64,000 bases of DNA from Lithospermum erythrorhizon (GCA_019722365.1 JADFUC010001002.1:1-64000), one strand, 5' to 3'; positions 17,961 to 31,295 are shown, counted from the first letter of the stretch. Numbers and translations: made by a program. The notes: generated by a model from the sequence alone, not told the origin.

Positions 17961-20229
17961 TTTTTAAATAAAACAATCTGGCATTTTAATAAATATCGGC
18001 AAGTATACTCTTCGGCCTTGACCCAGATAAGAAAAACCCTAAACCATTCTCCCCCCCTATTGCCACGGCTCAAACAAATGCCGTAAGATCTTGACTTAGC
18101 TAATTCGCTATTTTCTCGATTTGTACTCATTAATACGAAAAATAAACATTTTATTACATAATCATAAAATTCTAATAATTTCACCTTTAATTTTATTTGT
18201 GTTTATTTCACAATTTCATTTTTTTTATTGTATTGTTCTTTAATTTTGTTATTGTTTTATTATAATTTCACAATTTCACATTTTGTTGAAAGTTGAATGC
18301 AATCTAGGTGTTTGTGATAATGATCTTTAGAGAATTTATTGTATTATTAGTTGTATTTAGAGGATTTGTTGTAAAATGAATATTATTAATTGTATTTGGA
18401 GGATTTGTTGTATTATTAGTTGGATTAAGATCGTCTATTATAGAGAGAAAACAAAGATACTCTAGTAACTAATCACTATCTGTGTAACTAATCAGCTACA
18501 ATGCTTGTACTATCTAATAGTATTATCGGTGCTAAAATGAGTATTATTACATGTGTTCTCAATAGGTAAAATAGGTATTATCGGTTAGGCTAAGTAAGTA
18601 TTATCGTTGGCTGGTTGGTTTTAACTAAATCATTTGATTTTATCTAAAATGTGTTCTCCCGATAGATTATCGTTTGCGATTCAAAGAAGCCTCTCCCACT
18701 GTGCCGATTCAAACACTGAGGCCTGCTAAGGTGTTATTAATCTCGAATTTTTAAGTTATTATTTCAAATGTTTATTATTTTTAGTTATTATTTAAATTTG
18801 TTTTTATTTGAATTTGTTTTATTAATTTTAGTTTATTAATTTGTATTAATTTTGTTATTATTATTTTAGTTATTATTTTGAATTTTAGTTGTTTATTAAT
18901 TTTTAGTTGTTTATTAATTTTAGTTATTATTTCAATTTGTTTATTAATTTTAGTTTATTTAATTTTTGTTACTTATTTTAGTTATTAATTATAGGTAAAT
19001 AATAATCCTTTCGATTCGAGTTATCGACATGCGTCACGGTTTATCACTTTGTTGAAGGCTTGAATTTTGGTTGAATATTGTGGGATTGAGGTAGTTGTTG
19101 AATAGGGTGATCTGGGCCATGTTGTCGACAAAGTGGGACAACTGACTCGTATTGGTCAGCTTGATACGTGTTTTTTTACGTTGGCAAGGTTTTTTATTAA
19201 ATTCATATTTATGAATTGGGTTCCGATTAATAACCTATTTTATCTTACTAGGCCCAACTCTTATTTTATATATATTGGTAAGTTAATGAAACTCCTCGGA
19301 CATCAAGCTTGTTCTATAATGAAATGCAGGCTTAGGCAGTGAGGACAAGCGAAAAGAACACCGAGTTGATACGACAAATTGGAACACCCGGGTTTTTTAT
19401 CGTGTTATTTATGAATTGGGTTTCGTGTGTTTAATTCAATTGGAAATGTTTTAGCTTGATGCGCTCGGTGCTTATGGTTTTGACTTGTTTCTAATTTTGC
19501 GATGGTTTGCCTTTTAATTTTTTCGAATATTTTTGTATATGTATATATTTATTTGATTCATTGTGGTTTTGAGGAATCTCCCTAATTAGTATCAATCTAT
19601 GAATATCACCAATGTTCATTATATTTTTTCCATAACAAAAATTGCATTTATTTTTATGTCGTCATTGTATCTTTCTTGATTCTTTAAGACTTGTAGTATA
19701 GTATGAAGCAATGGAATTTCTTCTCCCCATACCAGTCATGCTTCGCCATTTTCATTGCTCACGTAGTATAAACTTGCCGATGGTAGTTTATTAGCGATTA
19801 GTTCATGAAGCTCATGGTTGAATTTGTGAACAATCGGCCTCCATGTTGTTCGTTTGACATGAATGTAATTTTATTGTTCGAGAGGTATTGTAGGTGAACA
19901 AATGGATCCCATTCTACGTTAGCGAGAAGTGAAACTATGATTATTGGGACATGACATGAACAATGAGTTGGAAAGATAGGAGTCAACTCGACAAATGTCT
20001 ACAGAGTTGTAAGTCGGCTGCTAAGCTTGTGAAATGCTTTAAGCGTCGCACTAATTATAAACCTCGCCGAACCTCATAAGGCAGTTATGACTCGTCTTTC
20101 TTAGTATTGGTGAAGTGGTAGAGAATGATAGAAGCTTATTATTCTAATTTGTGGCTTCAACTTTGAAAATTGAGAATAAAGAGCAAGATGTTTGCGTTGT
20201 TTAAAAACTTATGCAGCGATACTAATAAA
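17961..20229. other. AT-rich sequence left of the hAT remnant
   Basis: No intact gene. 18240-18990 is a low-complexity tract of TTTAGTTATTATTT-like words. The remainder may be untranslated or intronic sequence of the hAT element, but no motif proves it. Confidence 0.35.
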
Positions 20230-21455
20230 CATGGAAGCTGATCTTTAAATAATCATATCGCAAGGTGTCCATCGACTCGTGGAATAAGAACATTGTTAAG
20301 CATAAAGGTAAAAATCAACTTGGGGAGTGTGATTTATGTGCTAAACAAAGTGATGGATCCCGTGCCATAGTTGATACAGACTAAAGCCCTTGATATTCGA
20401 AACTTAGGGATTGCTTTTATCACAATATACCTGCATATAGTTGATGAGTTATCATTTAATTTTTGTTGAAGGAGAAGAAGGATTTAGGAGTTTTTTAGAC
20501 TATTAGAGCCTAGGTTTATACTTGCCATTGAGAATCTTTGTTCTTGATGATTGTTTAGATTGTATGAAAAGGAAAAACATGTGTTGAAAAGGATTTGCTT
20601 AAAAATCGGAGGTTGTGCTTAACTACGGATGGTTGGACTTGATTCAGAATATTTGTTACTTGGTTTATTCTTCGTTATATTTGATGATAGTTGGAACCTT
20701 AAGAAAAATCTTGAACTTTTCTTTGATTGAAAGTCATAAAGGTGAAATAATAGGGAAGTCTATTGAGACTTATGCAAATGAATGGGGGTTTGATAAGATT
20801 CTAACGTGCTTGTTGATGTCGTCTTCGAATAGTGGAGCTATAGATTACTTGAAAGCAAGGTAATTGGCGGGGGAGAATGTTGTGAATAATAAATACTTGC
20901 ATCGGATATGCTGCTCATATTGCAACCTCGTTGTTAAAGAAGGTTTGAAGAACTCTCTTGATCTTGAAGATTAGATGTGCTATATGAAGTTTGTGAGGTG
21001 TCTCGCCGAAAGGAGTAAATTGTTTCAAGAATGTGTTGCTTGGGAAAATTGAGTGTAAGAAGGGGTTTGTCTTGATGCTCGACACCCGATGGAATTAACG
21101 TGCTTGATGCTTGAAGCAGCGATTAAGTATCAAAAACCAATAGGTTGAGGAGGAAGAAGATGCTAGTTATTGTAGTTGTTTGAAACTTTGAAGAACAAAA
21201 ATGTTCTACAGATACGCTCTGGTAATGATGATTGGTAAAAAGAATTTGAAGCATTTGTCAGGATTTCTAGGTTTGTTTTATGAGGTCTATTTTAGCATTT
21301 TAAGTTGTATTTTACGTCTTCCTCATTCTTTAAACAAATTGTTATGATGTATGTGACAATAAAAGAAGCGCAAAGTAGTGATGATCTTGTTTTGAAGAAA
21401 ATAGGTGACAATATGAAAGTGAAATTTGATAAGTATTGGATTAATGCTAGTGTTA
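20230..21455 (+). pseudogene. hAT-superfamily transposase, decayed
   Basis: Fragments in changing frames match the order of a plant RICESLEEPER/Ac-type transposase. They include a Cys-containing BED-like piece near 20300 and VDELSFNFVEGEEGFRSF near 20440. LCLTTDGWT follows, with the first catalytic Asp at 20628-20630. ILNFSLIESHKGEIIGKSIE with NEWGFDKIL lies at 20710-20810, KYLHRICCSYCNLVVKEGL at 20890-20950, TRWN near 21086, and a MKVKFDKYW block at 21415-21440. A stop codon directly follows DGWT, and the frame has shifted by the next block. The VDN second catalytic site is replaced by LLMSSSN, consistent with a small deletion. TRWN runs into stops. The C-terminal dimerisation domain is absent. 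It cannot encode active transposase. Confidence 0.9.
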
Positions 21456-24000
21456 GAACAATAAAGATTGCTTATCGCGGGTTAGAATTTTGTGTTAACT
21501 GCCAAATTCTTGATTTAGGCGATACATTTTAGCTTTTTAAGTTGAAATTTTTTTGTGTTTGATATATATATGCTTCATATTTTTTATTAATAATATGCAC
21601 GTATTGATGCACACACAAATTAATTCATTGAGGATATTATTCATGTTAAATGGCTTCCAGATAAATATGCAACCTTACTTAGTTGCATTCGTCGTGAAAA
21701 TGAATTATGAAATAAAACTCGTTAGTTGCTTATAATTTTTTCAAAAGATATTTATGGTGAAATCATGAATGCCATCAGTCATTATTCCAATCGTTAATTA
21801 TAACTATTGCATTAATTATATTTTAACAAATTATACTAATTAAAATAAACTAAACTGATTCAAATAAGTAAATGAATTTCTGAATATTAAATCAAAATAG
21901 TCTTTCCGTGCATAATTATTTCTGTGTCTTCAAATTGTTCATCGTTAGAGTTTTCCTAGGACTCTAGGAGTATATTTTGTGAATTGTATATAATAATTTA
22001 ATAAAAATATTTTATTGAATATAAAAATTAGTCACATGTAACTTTATCTAAAATTTAGCAACTTTTATCTAGTTAGAATTAGAATTTATAATTTGATACA
22101 AAAAGTAAAAAATGTTATTCGCACTTTTATATATATTAGAGACCTAATTAGCAACAAATAATAACGGCAATGAATATCAATTGTGGAAAAGTGTAATAAT
22201 TTATACCCGATTACCAATTTCAACCTGACTCTTAAGAACACTTGAAATAATACAACCACGTAGACAATTAAAATAAAATGTGTTAAAGTAAATAACACAG
22301 CAGAATGGTAATCAGTTCGGTGCGATGTGCACAGTCTTAGGAAAAGAGCTCGATGAAAGATTATACTAGATCATTTGAGAGTACAAACAATAACATATGA
22401 ATGCTTAAGCCGTATGGTTGGGTCATATTCTACTCTTATCTAGATGAATAAGTATGAAACCACTTGACTTGAGCGTCTCTCCTTGATCATTCTGCGAAAT
22501 AGCGGCTTATGATAGTAAACTATGAAAGTAGGCTGTCGTAATAAGATGTTAGCAGCTTGATTTGTGATTTGAAGGAGTTTTATGAAGTAACTCAGTACAT
22601 TCAGCCTACAAATAAAAAGAAAAACTTCTCTCAATTCTTTTGCCTCACAAAACAATTTATTATAAAGTGATAATGGGTTAGGTTTGCATAAAGGTCTATA
22701 TATAGTTGTATGCACAATCAACAAGATCTTCACAAATGAAGAGATTATTAATCCAAGGATCTTTACGCCTACGTGATAAGCGATTAATGTTTCAGTGCTT
22801 TGCATGTAGCATTAGGGTGAATCTCTAATTTTTTGTCTCAATATTTCCTTTTCCATTATTATCGAAAATCAAATATAGCATATTAATTAAAGATATTTTT
22901 CGTAAAAGGAAAGTAATCTTCTAGATGTATTCTTATCGGCTTTGATGCATTGCGCCGCGGTTGGAATGACATACGAAATACTTGATCAATCTTCATGCAC
23001 TAACAAATTAAATTTATCATCTTTCATTCTTGGTATGTATTTAGTTACAATAATTTGCTTTTCAATTTCTTTCTTCAAAAAAAAGAAATAATAACTTGGT
23101 ATTATCAAATCATTAGTGTATATGATTGACACACATAAAAAGAACTAGGTCATATATAAGATAAATAAATCGAATTGGATGGAGAATATAGTATTCAATG
23201 ACTTTTCATTGAACCAAAAAAATAAATTTATTTTTAATAATGATAAAGTAGAAAAATTGAGACAAAATTAACATTAGGATACTATATATTCAAGTAAAAA
23301 ATCATTTTGGTCTGAATATAATCAAATATATAAAGAGTAAAGACAAAGGGAGATCTAATGATTTTTTAGAATGTATAATATAATGGGAGGATAGTTCCTA
23401 ATATATATTTTTAAATTTACAATCATTATTGCTTTTCAATAATAGTTTAAAAATATTAAAATAAATAACTATTTATTCATTATTCTAATAAATAAAAAAT
23501 TTATGTAATTATATTTGTCTTAAAATATTTTCATAATATTAGTTTCTTTTAATTTTTCATAAAATAATTAAAAAATAATTGATAGTCAAAAATTTAAAAA
23601 AAAAAAATAAAAACGTTAATTAAATTGAAATAAAGGTAGTACTAAATGTTATTCAATGATTACTAAATGTAAATTCGATTATGGTGATTAAATAGTTTTA
23701 TTGAGAATAGTCATATCATGATTATTACTCCCTCGCTCCATCGAATTTTCTAAGGGCGAAATCATATCATAATGAAGCGTGTATAATAGAATATCATGCG
23801 ATAGATACATAAGACTGTAACCATATTAAATTACTATAAATTTGACGTACAATATTTAGTATTTTATAAATCTTTTGCATGGCATGTTTACTAGTATCAT
23901 TAAATAGAGCTAAATCGTAAATCAATCATATTTACAGGAATCAAATAATTAACTCCTTATATAATAATGAAACCAAAATTAGGCAAATATTTTCAATGAT
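21456..24000. other. Intergenic, AT-rich
   Basis: No recognisable gene. A minus-strand open frame at 22440-22805 has no family resemblance. A minus-strand CTATATATAG element lies near 22697 and might be a TATA box of an old repeat. 23340-23640 is low-complexity A/T. An isolated CTCCCTCGCTCC motif at 23729 looks like a lone MITE end without a partner. Confidence 0.35.
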
Positions 24001-24680
24001 GTATAAATCAGTTTACTAATGCATGTTTGATAAAAATGAACTCAAGCCTCCTGGCTACAATAACCAGTATCATGTCCTTATATATACCTCCAGTCTCCAA
24101 CAATAATCAATATCCAACAAAAGCCTAAAAGGCTAGGGCAAGAAAGCATAGACTTCGTAATTCTTTAAGGAGTAAGCGAGTAAGTTATTAGAATGTTCAT
24201 TTACTTCATTCTGTGAGTGAAATGTAAATAATAAGCCAAACACTCTTAATCTACATTTCTTTATCCAATATGGATTATGTCAAACACCAAAAGTTTTTTT
24301 TCCTTCTCGAGTACAAGAAAGACAATAGATCTTATAGGGAAAACAAAAATCTATAATAAGAAAGGGAAAGGGACCTCAATGTCATGATAAAATGCAACAA
24401 ATACAAGTACAAGTACTTGTAACACCAATGGCTTGTGGCCCCCCAAACATGTTCTTCAACTTACATTACACCCAAAAATTACACATACACTCTCTAGTCT
24501 TCATATTTTAACCCACAAGCATCTCACATGGCATAGGTTGATAATTTCCATTCTCCTTCTCTTCATCAAACTCCCAACATCCACCTTAAATACCCCCTTT
24601 GTACATCCTCTTCTCATTCATTCATTCCAATATCCTAACTTCTTTCTCACACTCCCTTTCCAAATTCAGGATTTCCAAAC

Positions 24681-25001
24681 ATGGCATTCAAAAAATCAAA
24701 CAAATTGACCCAAAAAGCAATGATCAAGCAAATCTTAAAGAGGTGTGCAAGCTTAGGGAAGAAGGAAAGCTATGATGAACTAGGTCTTCCAATGGATGTC
24801 CCAAAAGGTCACTTTGTTGTCTATGTAGGTCAGAACAGAACAAGATATATTGTTCCTATCTCCATTTTGAATAGATGTGAGTTTCAAAACCTTCTCCAAC
24901 TTGCTGAAGAAGAGTTTGGGTTTGATCATGATATGGGCATCATTGTTCCTTGCGAAGAAGAGTTCTTTGAGTCTTTGGTAGCATCTCAAATGCTAAGATA
25001 G
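24681..25001 (+). CDS. SAUR: SAUR (small auxin-up RNA) protein, SAUR50-like
   Basis: Complete intronless gene of 106 codons with ATG at 24681 and stop TAG at 24999. The protein starts [13 protein letters not shown] and carries the SAUR core: [15 protein letters not shown] (about residues 35-49), RYIVPISIL, then [24 protein letters not shown] (about 70-93). Length and single-exon layout are normal for the family. SAURs of this clade inhibit PP2C.D phosphatases and so favour plasma-membrane H+-ATPase activity and cell expansion. That role is known for the family and not shown by this sequence. No canonical TGTCTC auxin-response element was seen in the 600 bp upstream. The nearest TATA-like sequence is TTAAATACC near 24586. 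Confidence 0.95.
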   Translation: MAFKKSNKLTQKAMIKQILKRCASLGKKESYDELGLPMDVPKGHFVVYVGQNRTRYIVPISILNRCEFQNLLQLAEEEFGFDHDMGIIVPCEEEFFESLVASQMLR

Positions 25002-25089
25002 AGATGCCTTTCGATGCATGGAATATATTAGAAGAATATGTGCTTAGACGATAGTCCTAAGTTTGGATTGATAATCAACCTTCATTTTT

Positions 25090-25190
25090 AAGCTTTTGGA
25101 ATATATTTTTTGAGTTAACTAAAAATTTCTAGCTCTATCTACCCAAACAAAACAAAATTTTGGGTATAAATTTGAATATTCCAAAAGCTT
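25090..25190 (+). other. Nested inverted repeats in the SAUR 3' region
   Basis: A perfect 15-bp inverted repeat (arm AAGCTTTTGGAATAT at 25090-25104, partner at 25176-25190) encloses a smaller hairpin, ACCCAAA / TTTGGGT, at 25141-25165. It begins about 90 nt after the stop codon, so it probably lies in the 3' UTR and could fold in the RNA. The classical SAUR downstream (DST) instability element was not found in recognisable form. Confidence 0.75.
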
Positions 25191-25314
25191 GATGGATTTT
25201 TCCTTACAGAGGTGTTTGATGTATAGTGTACCCTGTGAGAGAATTGGTATGTAATCGAATAAATAATGGAATTATGTTACAATAATAATATTTAAATTTG
25301 AGATTGATATCTTA

Positions 25315-25502
25315 TACTCCCTTCATCCCAAAAAGATTTGGGAATTTTTATTCAAAATAAAAATTTTAAATTTAATTCTTAGTTTGATCAATTTAAGAGT
25401 AAGGAAAAGGAGGAAACATGAGAGTTAAAATACATTATTTAAATTTCATTAATTTTTATGTCAAGTCAAACCTTCCAATCATTTTAAGTGATGGAGGGTG
25501 TA
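25315..25502. mobile_element. Stowaway-type MITE
   Basis: About 185 bp, bordered by TA. The left terminus CTCCCTTCATCCCAAAAA is mirrored by the right end GTGATGGAGGGTG. The CTCCCTYCRTCCC terminus is the hallmark of plant Stowaway (Tc1/mariner-derived) MITEs. AT-rich interior, no coding sequence. It lies about 315 bp downstream of the SAUR stop codon. Confidence 0.8.
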
Positions 25503-26060
25503 TATCTTTTGAGTAGATTTTATTTAAATTATTTTAAATTGTTAGCTTTTATCCTTTCATCTGTGCATGATTCAAGCTAGTACGTTTACGCACTTCTATA
25601 TTTTGTAGAATGGTTTTGTTTTTTGTTTTGTTTTTGTTTTTTCTTTTTTTTCAGAATGCTTTACAATATTCCTTCATGGGATTAGAACCAAAGACTTCCC
25701 ATGCTGGCGCTGGCGCGATAATCAATACGTTAAAGTTTCTAGATATTTTTTTTTTTGGGCACGGCTTATTTATGTATATTTAATATTCGTATTATTAGCT
25801 TATTATACTCCCTATATTGGATGTTTTTGACCTTTTATCATGTTGTCAAGCCAATCACAAATTATTTTTATTTAATAACTTAAAAATATAAAATTAATAT
25901 CATTGAATTTTGGTTTTTAAAAATTCACAATATTTTTTTTGTAATTTTACAATGTACATAAAAAAGAATGGATGACAAAGCCAGGCTCTCAAAAGTCAAA
26001 AGTCAATTAATTTTAAATGATGTGAAGATTGCATATACTTGTTAAAGTTCATATAAAATA
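25503..26060. other. Intergenic, no gene seen
   Basis: AT-rich; includes a T/G-rich low-complexity tract at 25615-25650 (TTTTGTTTTTG repeats). No coding or paired terminal signals. Confidence 0.4.
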
Positions 26061-26865
26061 AGGAAATTGCACCCACTCCTCAGATTGTTTAAAAGTTGCA
26101 ATCGCATTCTGTATTGTTTAATTAGCACCGCATTCTCAGATATATTAAATCACAGACACTCTCCTCATTATTAACTTCGCTTGAATAATTTAGTAGAAAA
26201 TAAAAATATAATAGCACCTTGAACAATGCTTTATATTTTTTATTATTCTAAAAAATATCGTATCGCTTATATATTGTTAAAAATATGTTTTGGTAATATT
26301 ATTTACGTGTAATTTTTAATAATACATTTTCTAGTGAATGCTAAAGCTTTTAAATTAAGACATCGTGTGGGTGATAAGTGCTTATTATATACTATTTCTA
26401 ACTCAATTTAATTGATATTTAATTTTTATGTCACACTTCATGGACGCGAATATTATAAAAATGATAAAAATAATACTATTAAAAATATTTCAAAATGAAT
26501 TCAATAATATCAATTTGATATTTATTAAAATAAAATAATTATTTGGTCAAAGCTATTAGTAAAGCCAAAACATCATTTTGAATCGAGTGGAGCATCTTGT
26601 AAAAAATAAAAAATATTATAAAAAGGTTAAAAGAATGAGTAAATATTAATGCTGGTGGTCTAAAATATTACACATTTTGGAGAAAATAATTATTTGGCCA
26701 CCTCAAGTCACACTAATGATAAATGCCAGAAGACACTTGCCATCAATTTTGACGATATTTTACTACAAGAACATTTAATGAATACGTAGAGTACGCGCTA
26801 ATTAAATAATACAGAGGATACGGTGCAACTTTTAAACAATACGGGGGGATTGGGTGAATTTACCC
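26061..26865. mobile_element. Mutator-like non-autonomous element with long TIRs
   Basis: The first and last roughly 110 bp are inverted copies. Left GGAAATTGCACCCAC..GTTTAAAAGTTGCA matches right (reversed) GGTAAATTCACCCAA..GTTTAAAAGTTGCA. Similarity continues through TCTGTATTRTTTAATTAGC. Flanks TATAAAATA / TATAAACAA agree at 7 of 9 bases, fitting the 9-bp target duplication of the Mutator superfamily. The interior (about 580 bp) is AT-rich and non-coding, so it is a MITE-like deletion derivative. Confidence 0.75.
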
Positions 26866-27699
26866 TATAAACAAAGAAAAATATGCAAATTTAGAATGCA
26901 AGCAACTTAAGTTTTGAATAAATGAATGATAATTTTTTTTAATAGTAAAAAATTATTTTTTAGAATTTTAAATGGGTCGACGAACCCTACCCCTAAAGTT
27001 AGTCTAATATAAAGCATAAGTGTCACAATTGTTGCTTGCACTATAATGCCCGACTAATTGAACGGTTAAATCCCGATGAAACTAAGAGAAATTAGAACTT
27101 TTCGGTAGAATTTTCTATTTTGATAAATTTTGAGGGCAAAATAATAATTTTCTTTACATGAAACGACGTCGTTTTGTACATGATATCCCAAGAAAATTTT
27201 TCTTTTTCATATTTTTTAATTCGGGTTTAAATTAGTTAGTTCCATTTGTCGTGACCATACTAACGCATAAAGAATCATGACACTTTCTGAGACTACGCAA
27301 TAATCGCAACTATTCGGGGATCAAATAAATCTATTAAATAACCTATGCTTTTAGTTAAAAACATTGCTCCTTCCTTTCTTCATCCTAATTTAATTGTGAG
27401 ATGGACTCTCAGTAAATAATTGACCTACTTTTAATTTAAATCATCAATTCAATCACTTTATACTATACATGCCGCTGGATATTGCGAGAGCAGCTTACAT
27501 GTCTCATATTCATAAATACCTTTCTACCCAAGCTAATATTTGATTTAGAAGTTTAATAAATGATCCTTAAATCGGATATTAGGTCGAGGCAGGCTGATTT
27601 TGATGGGCTATTGGCATGATATGTAAAAATATCCGCAATATCACTAGCCTATATCAAATGATCATGTAGATAGTGAAAATTTATTTAAAAAATTAATTA
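26866..27699. other. Intergenic, no gene seen
   Basis: AT-rich with scattered short words; nothing recognisable on either strand. Confidence 0.4.
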
Positions 27700-29375
27700 A
27701 ATTACTCAAGACCTAATTTCAATCAAATTCTAGTTGCAACCGCACTACTAAAGAAACGCCATGGCTGTGGCTCCTCATCAACCCCAAATTAACGTAAAAC
27801 CCCTGGGCCAACAAGGATTTCAAAAAATATTCTAATTAAATGTTCATAAATTAGGGTTCGATGTTAGAAACTCCCTAATTTTATTCCAATTAAAATTGGC
27901 CTATGTGGCCCTGAATTGAAGTTTCGAAGCTACTTGTGCCCAAATGAATATTCTGAAAGAATCCAGTTCAAAAATGAAGACTCAAGAAAGTTTGGAGTCA
28001 ATATGAAAATATATTTGACCTAGAAAAAAGATTCGGAACCTTCCTATTACTACAAATAGGCGCCCCATATTATTACTTGAGCAAAAACTAATTCTTTAAA
28101 ACTCACTCCGCTTAGATTCGTGATCAAAATCCAACGATGAAGATCAGAGCCACTTGAAATTAATCGACTAACCTAAAGCGAGCATTCAAGGCCTCGGAGA
28201 CCTATATAACCCCCCACGAAGGGTCAAATTTTCATCGAGAAACATTCTAAAAATCCTAAAAATACTTAGAAACACTAAAAAATACGTAGAATGATCTCTC
28301 AAATTTCTAAGTAAAAATCTTTTAAACTGCTAGTGAAACACCACGTGGTGGCTGAAAATACCTCCAGCAAACAAAAGCCAGTTTCAAGGTGGGAATTACT
28401 GCACAAATATAAGAGTTCTTCAGCCAAGCAAAATCTATGAGAATACAACTTAGATTTCTCAAGAACGCCTAAACATTCAGATTAAGCTAAATAGCTCCTC
28501 TCTATTATTCAAAAAATCTCTTCGAATGAACACCGAGCAGATCCTCGTGTTTGATTACTGAAGCCCAGATACACCGAACGCTTTTAGTCCCTATACTGAT
28601 TCTGCAGAAACAGCCAAAAGACTTCAACTCAATTAGTATCATCAAAACAAGGTTGGAACGATCTACCTTCATACTGATCATCACTACAACAACAAGTCAT
28701 ATGTCACAGAGTGTTTCAAGCACGCTCAATGCTTAAATCAAGTCCTACCCTCATTACTCTACACCAACAAAGTTCGCAAGTGCCATTTGCAGATGAGCTG
28801 TCGACGTCAAAAAATCAAATCAAATCCCAAATGACCAAATCTCTACTACGCCCCACCAGAGTTTATCCAGCCAGACAAATTCCCACCTAGGTCATATCCC
28901 TTAAAATCTTAACGTAGACGCGAAGCCCCGACTGTACAAAGACTAAAAACAAAGACCTACACCGTAGACGCCAAGAAGTCCATCAAGTTCCGAAATAGAT
29001 CGAAGACGTTCACACAACAACACGGTATCACACAAACAAGGCTCCTGCTCCCACCATATCCAAGTCTAGACCAAGTCTCGTACCCACTCACACTGCGAAC
29101 ATATCCAAATTGCATTGTGAGCATCTATCCAACCAAATCAAGCTGAATCAAGCCGAGCTCATACCAAGCTCGTGATCAAGACCAAGCTCAAGTCACGTTA
29201 GCAAAGACGCCTTACTAAATCGCCGCCAGAACGCTAAGTGATCCATAGTCCTGACAAATAATCCTCTTCGATTGGAGCAGAACATATACACCGTTGTTCT
29301 CATGGGTGAATTTTATTTTGTACACCTTTAATAAATAATAAAAATTCTTCTTTACATTAGAGATCCATCTAATTA
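27700..29375 (+). repeat. Unclassified 1.6-kb repeat, copy 1 (possible LTR)
   Basis: Collinear with the split copy at 30300-31295 plus 39290-39905. Shared landmarks include AGAACGCC..GATTAAGCTA, GAAGTCCATCAAGT, and an end of TTTTATTTTGTAC..AATAAATAATAAAA that looks like a polyadenylation zone. Two same-direction copies less than 1 kb apart (before the nested insertion) and a poly(A)-like end suggest LTRs of an old retroelement. No coding domain or primer-binding site confirms the class. Confidence 0.6.
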
Positions 29376-30299
29376 AATAGTATACACAACCATGCATGCA
29401 TCAAAACTAAATGTTGCATGTTGAAAACTATTTAAATTTGAATTGTTCGGGTAAAACAATTACTTAGATTATTTAAGTAAAATGAAATAATATTTTTATT
29501 AAGCAATTTAAAATGATAGAAATAATTAAAGAGATATTTTTAAAAAAATATCCTGTTTTTTACTCCGTAATAAATATTTTAAAAAGGCAACTACCAAACA
29601 TTGATTGATTGCTCCGGCAGTAGGTCAATTTCCGAATAATTGGTGGTGGGCTAGCCAGGAGTGGTCTATGTCGAGGTAGTCAATGTTCATGTACGCTACA
29701 GTCAAAACCAATCCTTGGGGGTTCTTAGTTTATGTTTAATTTTAGATTGCAAATCACAATAAAATATTTCCAGTAATTTATAATTTGGTCTTATTTACGA
29801 TAGATCTTCGCAAGTGACATTGATATGCATTTGATCCCTGTAATTGATTACCCTGATGCAAATTGGTTTCTAAATTGATGTTAACACACACCACTTAGAA
29901 TGATAATGAATAGAGTTTGGTTGGATAATTCAAGGAATTGCTAAATTGACATTCTATCACTATCTCTGTCTCCATTACCACCAATCAAACTACAACCACA
30001 CCAACTCCTATTTTCCAAAATGTCTAAAACCAAATATTCAAATTCTAACTAAGCAAATTATTCATTCATCACTACAATTCAGATGAAAAGAATCGAGAAA
30101 CATATGAACATGATTACCATTTCCCCTTGAAATGAGAACAAAGTTCAATGTCCTATTAGCGAACCGACAGCAACTAGAATCGATAACTATTAAGACGACT
30201 TTCACTCTTCAATAAGCCGCGGCTCAACTCATGCTAGTTAAACCTTGTATCAAGTAGTTAAAAATGAAAGTTCTAAATTCCTCGATCGCTGAGGCACAT
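29376..30299. other. Anonymous spacer between the two repeat copies
   Basis: No gene or clear repeat. If the flanking copies are LTRs, this 0.9-kb stretch would be the whole interior, as in a non-coding TRIM/LARD derivative. Confidence 0.3.
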
Positions 30300-31295
30300 T
30301 TCACGATTAACTCCTCCATAGTGTATATCTAAAATTTATCAAAATAATAATTAAATTGATTAAGATGGAATAATCAAATTAATTAAAAAGTCGAGCTACT
30401 AAAAGATGTCACGTGGCAAACTAAGATTCTATCTAACCCTAAATTCAAATCAAAACTTCGATCGAGCAATTGTTCCTTAACTGATCCCCTCGAATTAATC
30501 GAAGTAAAATAAGGGTTTACATTAATTAAACCTCAAATTTGAACTCGAATAGATTCTCGAAAACAACCTCGTATTAAATGTCAATTAAAATTAGGGCTCG
30601 TTCCCCTAATCTTGGCTGATTAAAACGGGCCAAGGCTGATATATTCGGAAGCCATATCAAAATAAAGAATCTAAAAAATCACAGGTTTAAAATAGCAGCC
30701 CCTAAGTTATGTGGTTTAGACAAGACTACAAAAGTTATGTGGTTCAAATCGCCACACCAAGGCTATACTGCTCAAACTCCGCGCCCATGTCCGAGGTCAA
30801 AATGGAAAAATCAAATTTCGAACCTTCTGGTGATAATAGGCACCTATAACGGTTACTTGGCCACCAAGTAATTCCAAATTATCCATCTGGCCCGGTGACC
30901 TTGCCTTCAAAATTCAAATCCACAAGACCGCTATCCACCGGAATCAAACTAGCCACCACACATTTGAAGCCCAAAAACATATAACACCTCCCTCCCATTT
31001 GACCGAAATTTTGGATTTAATAAAAAATTCAACTACAAAATCAACAAACATCTCCACCACCAAAACACACAAAAACCCCGAGAAAATACAAGAGAAAAAC
31101 CTCCAGATTTCTCTAAGTTAAATCTTTTAAGCCAAATAAAACACCGCAGCCGAACACCTCCAAAGCGCCAAAATAGGCACCCGAACAAGAATTATAAAGA
31201 ATTATTACAAACGCAATAATTCCTTCAAGCTCAAGCAAAACGATGTGAATCACGTAAAGTTTCTCTAAGAACGCCAATATTCGATTAAGCTACGT
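30300..31295 (+). repeat. Unclassified repeat, copy 2, left part (interrupted)
   Basis: Matches the left and middle of copy 1 and then stops abruptly where the LTR element at 31.3-39.3 kb begins. The continuation is found at 39290-39905. Sequence at 30690-30760 contains an internal near-duplicate of AAGTTATGTGGTT. Confidence 0.6.

Noticed and set aside
23727..23760. Possible Stowaway MITE start (CTCCCTCGCTCC)
   Set aside because: No matching inverted end within several hundred bases; possibly a broken copy.
24433..24708. Open frame overlapping the SAUR start
   Set aside because: It lies in CT-rich leader/promoter sequence in another frame and shows no protein resemblance; the SAUR frame is unambiguous.
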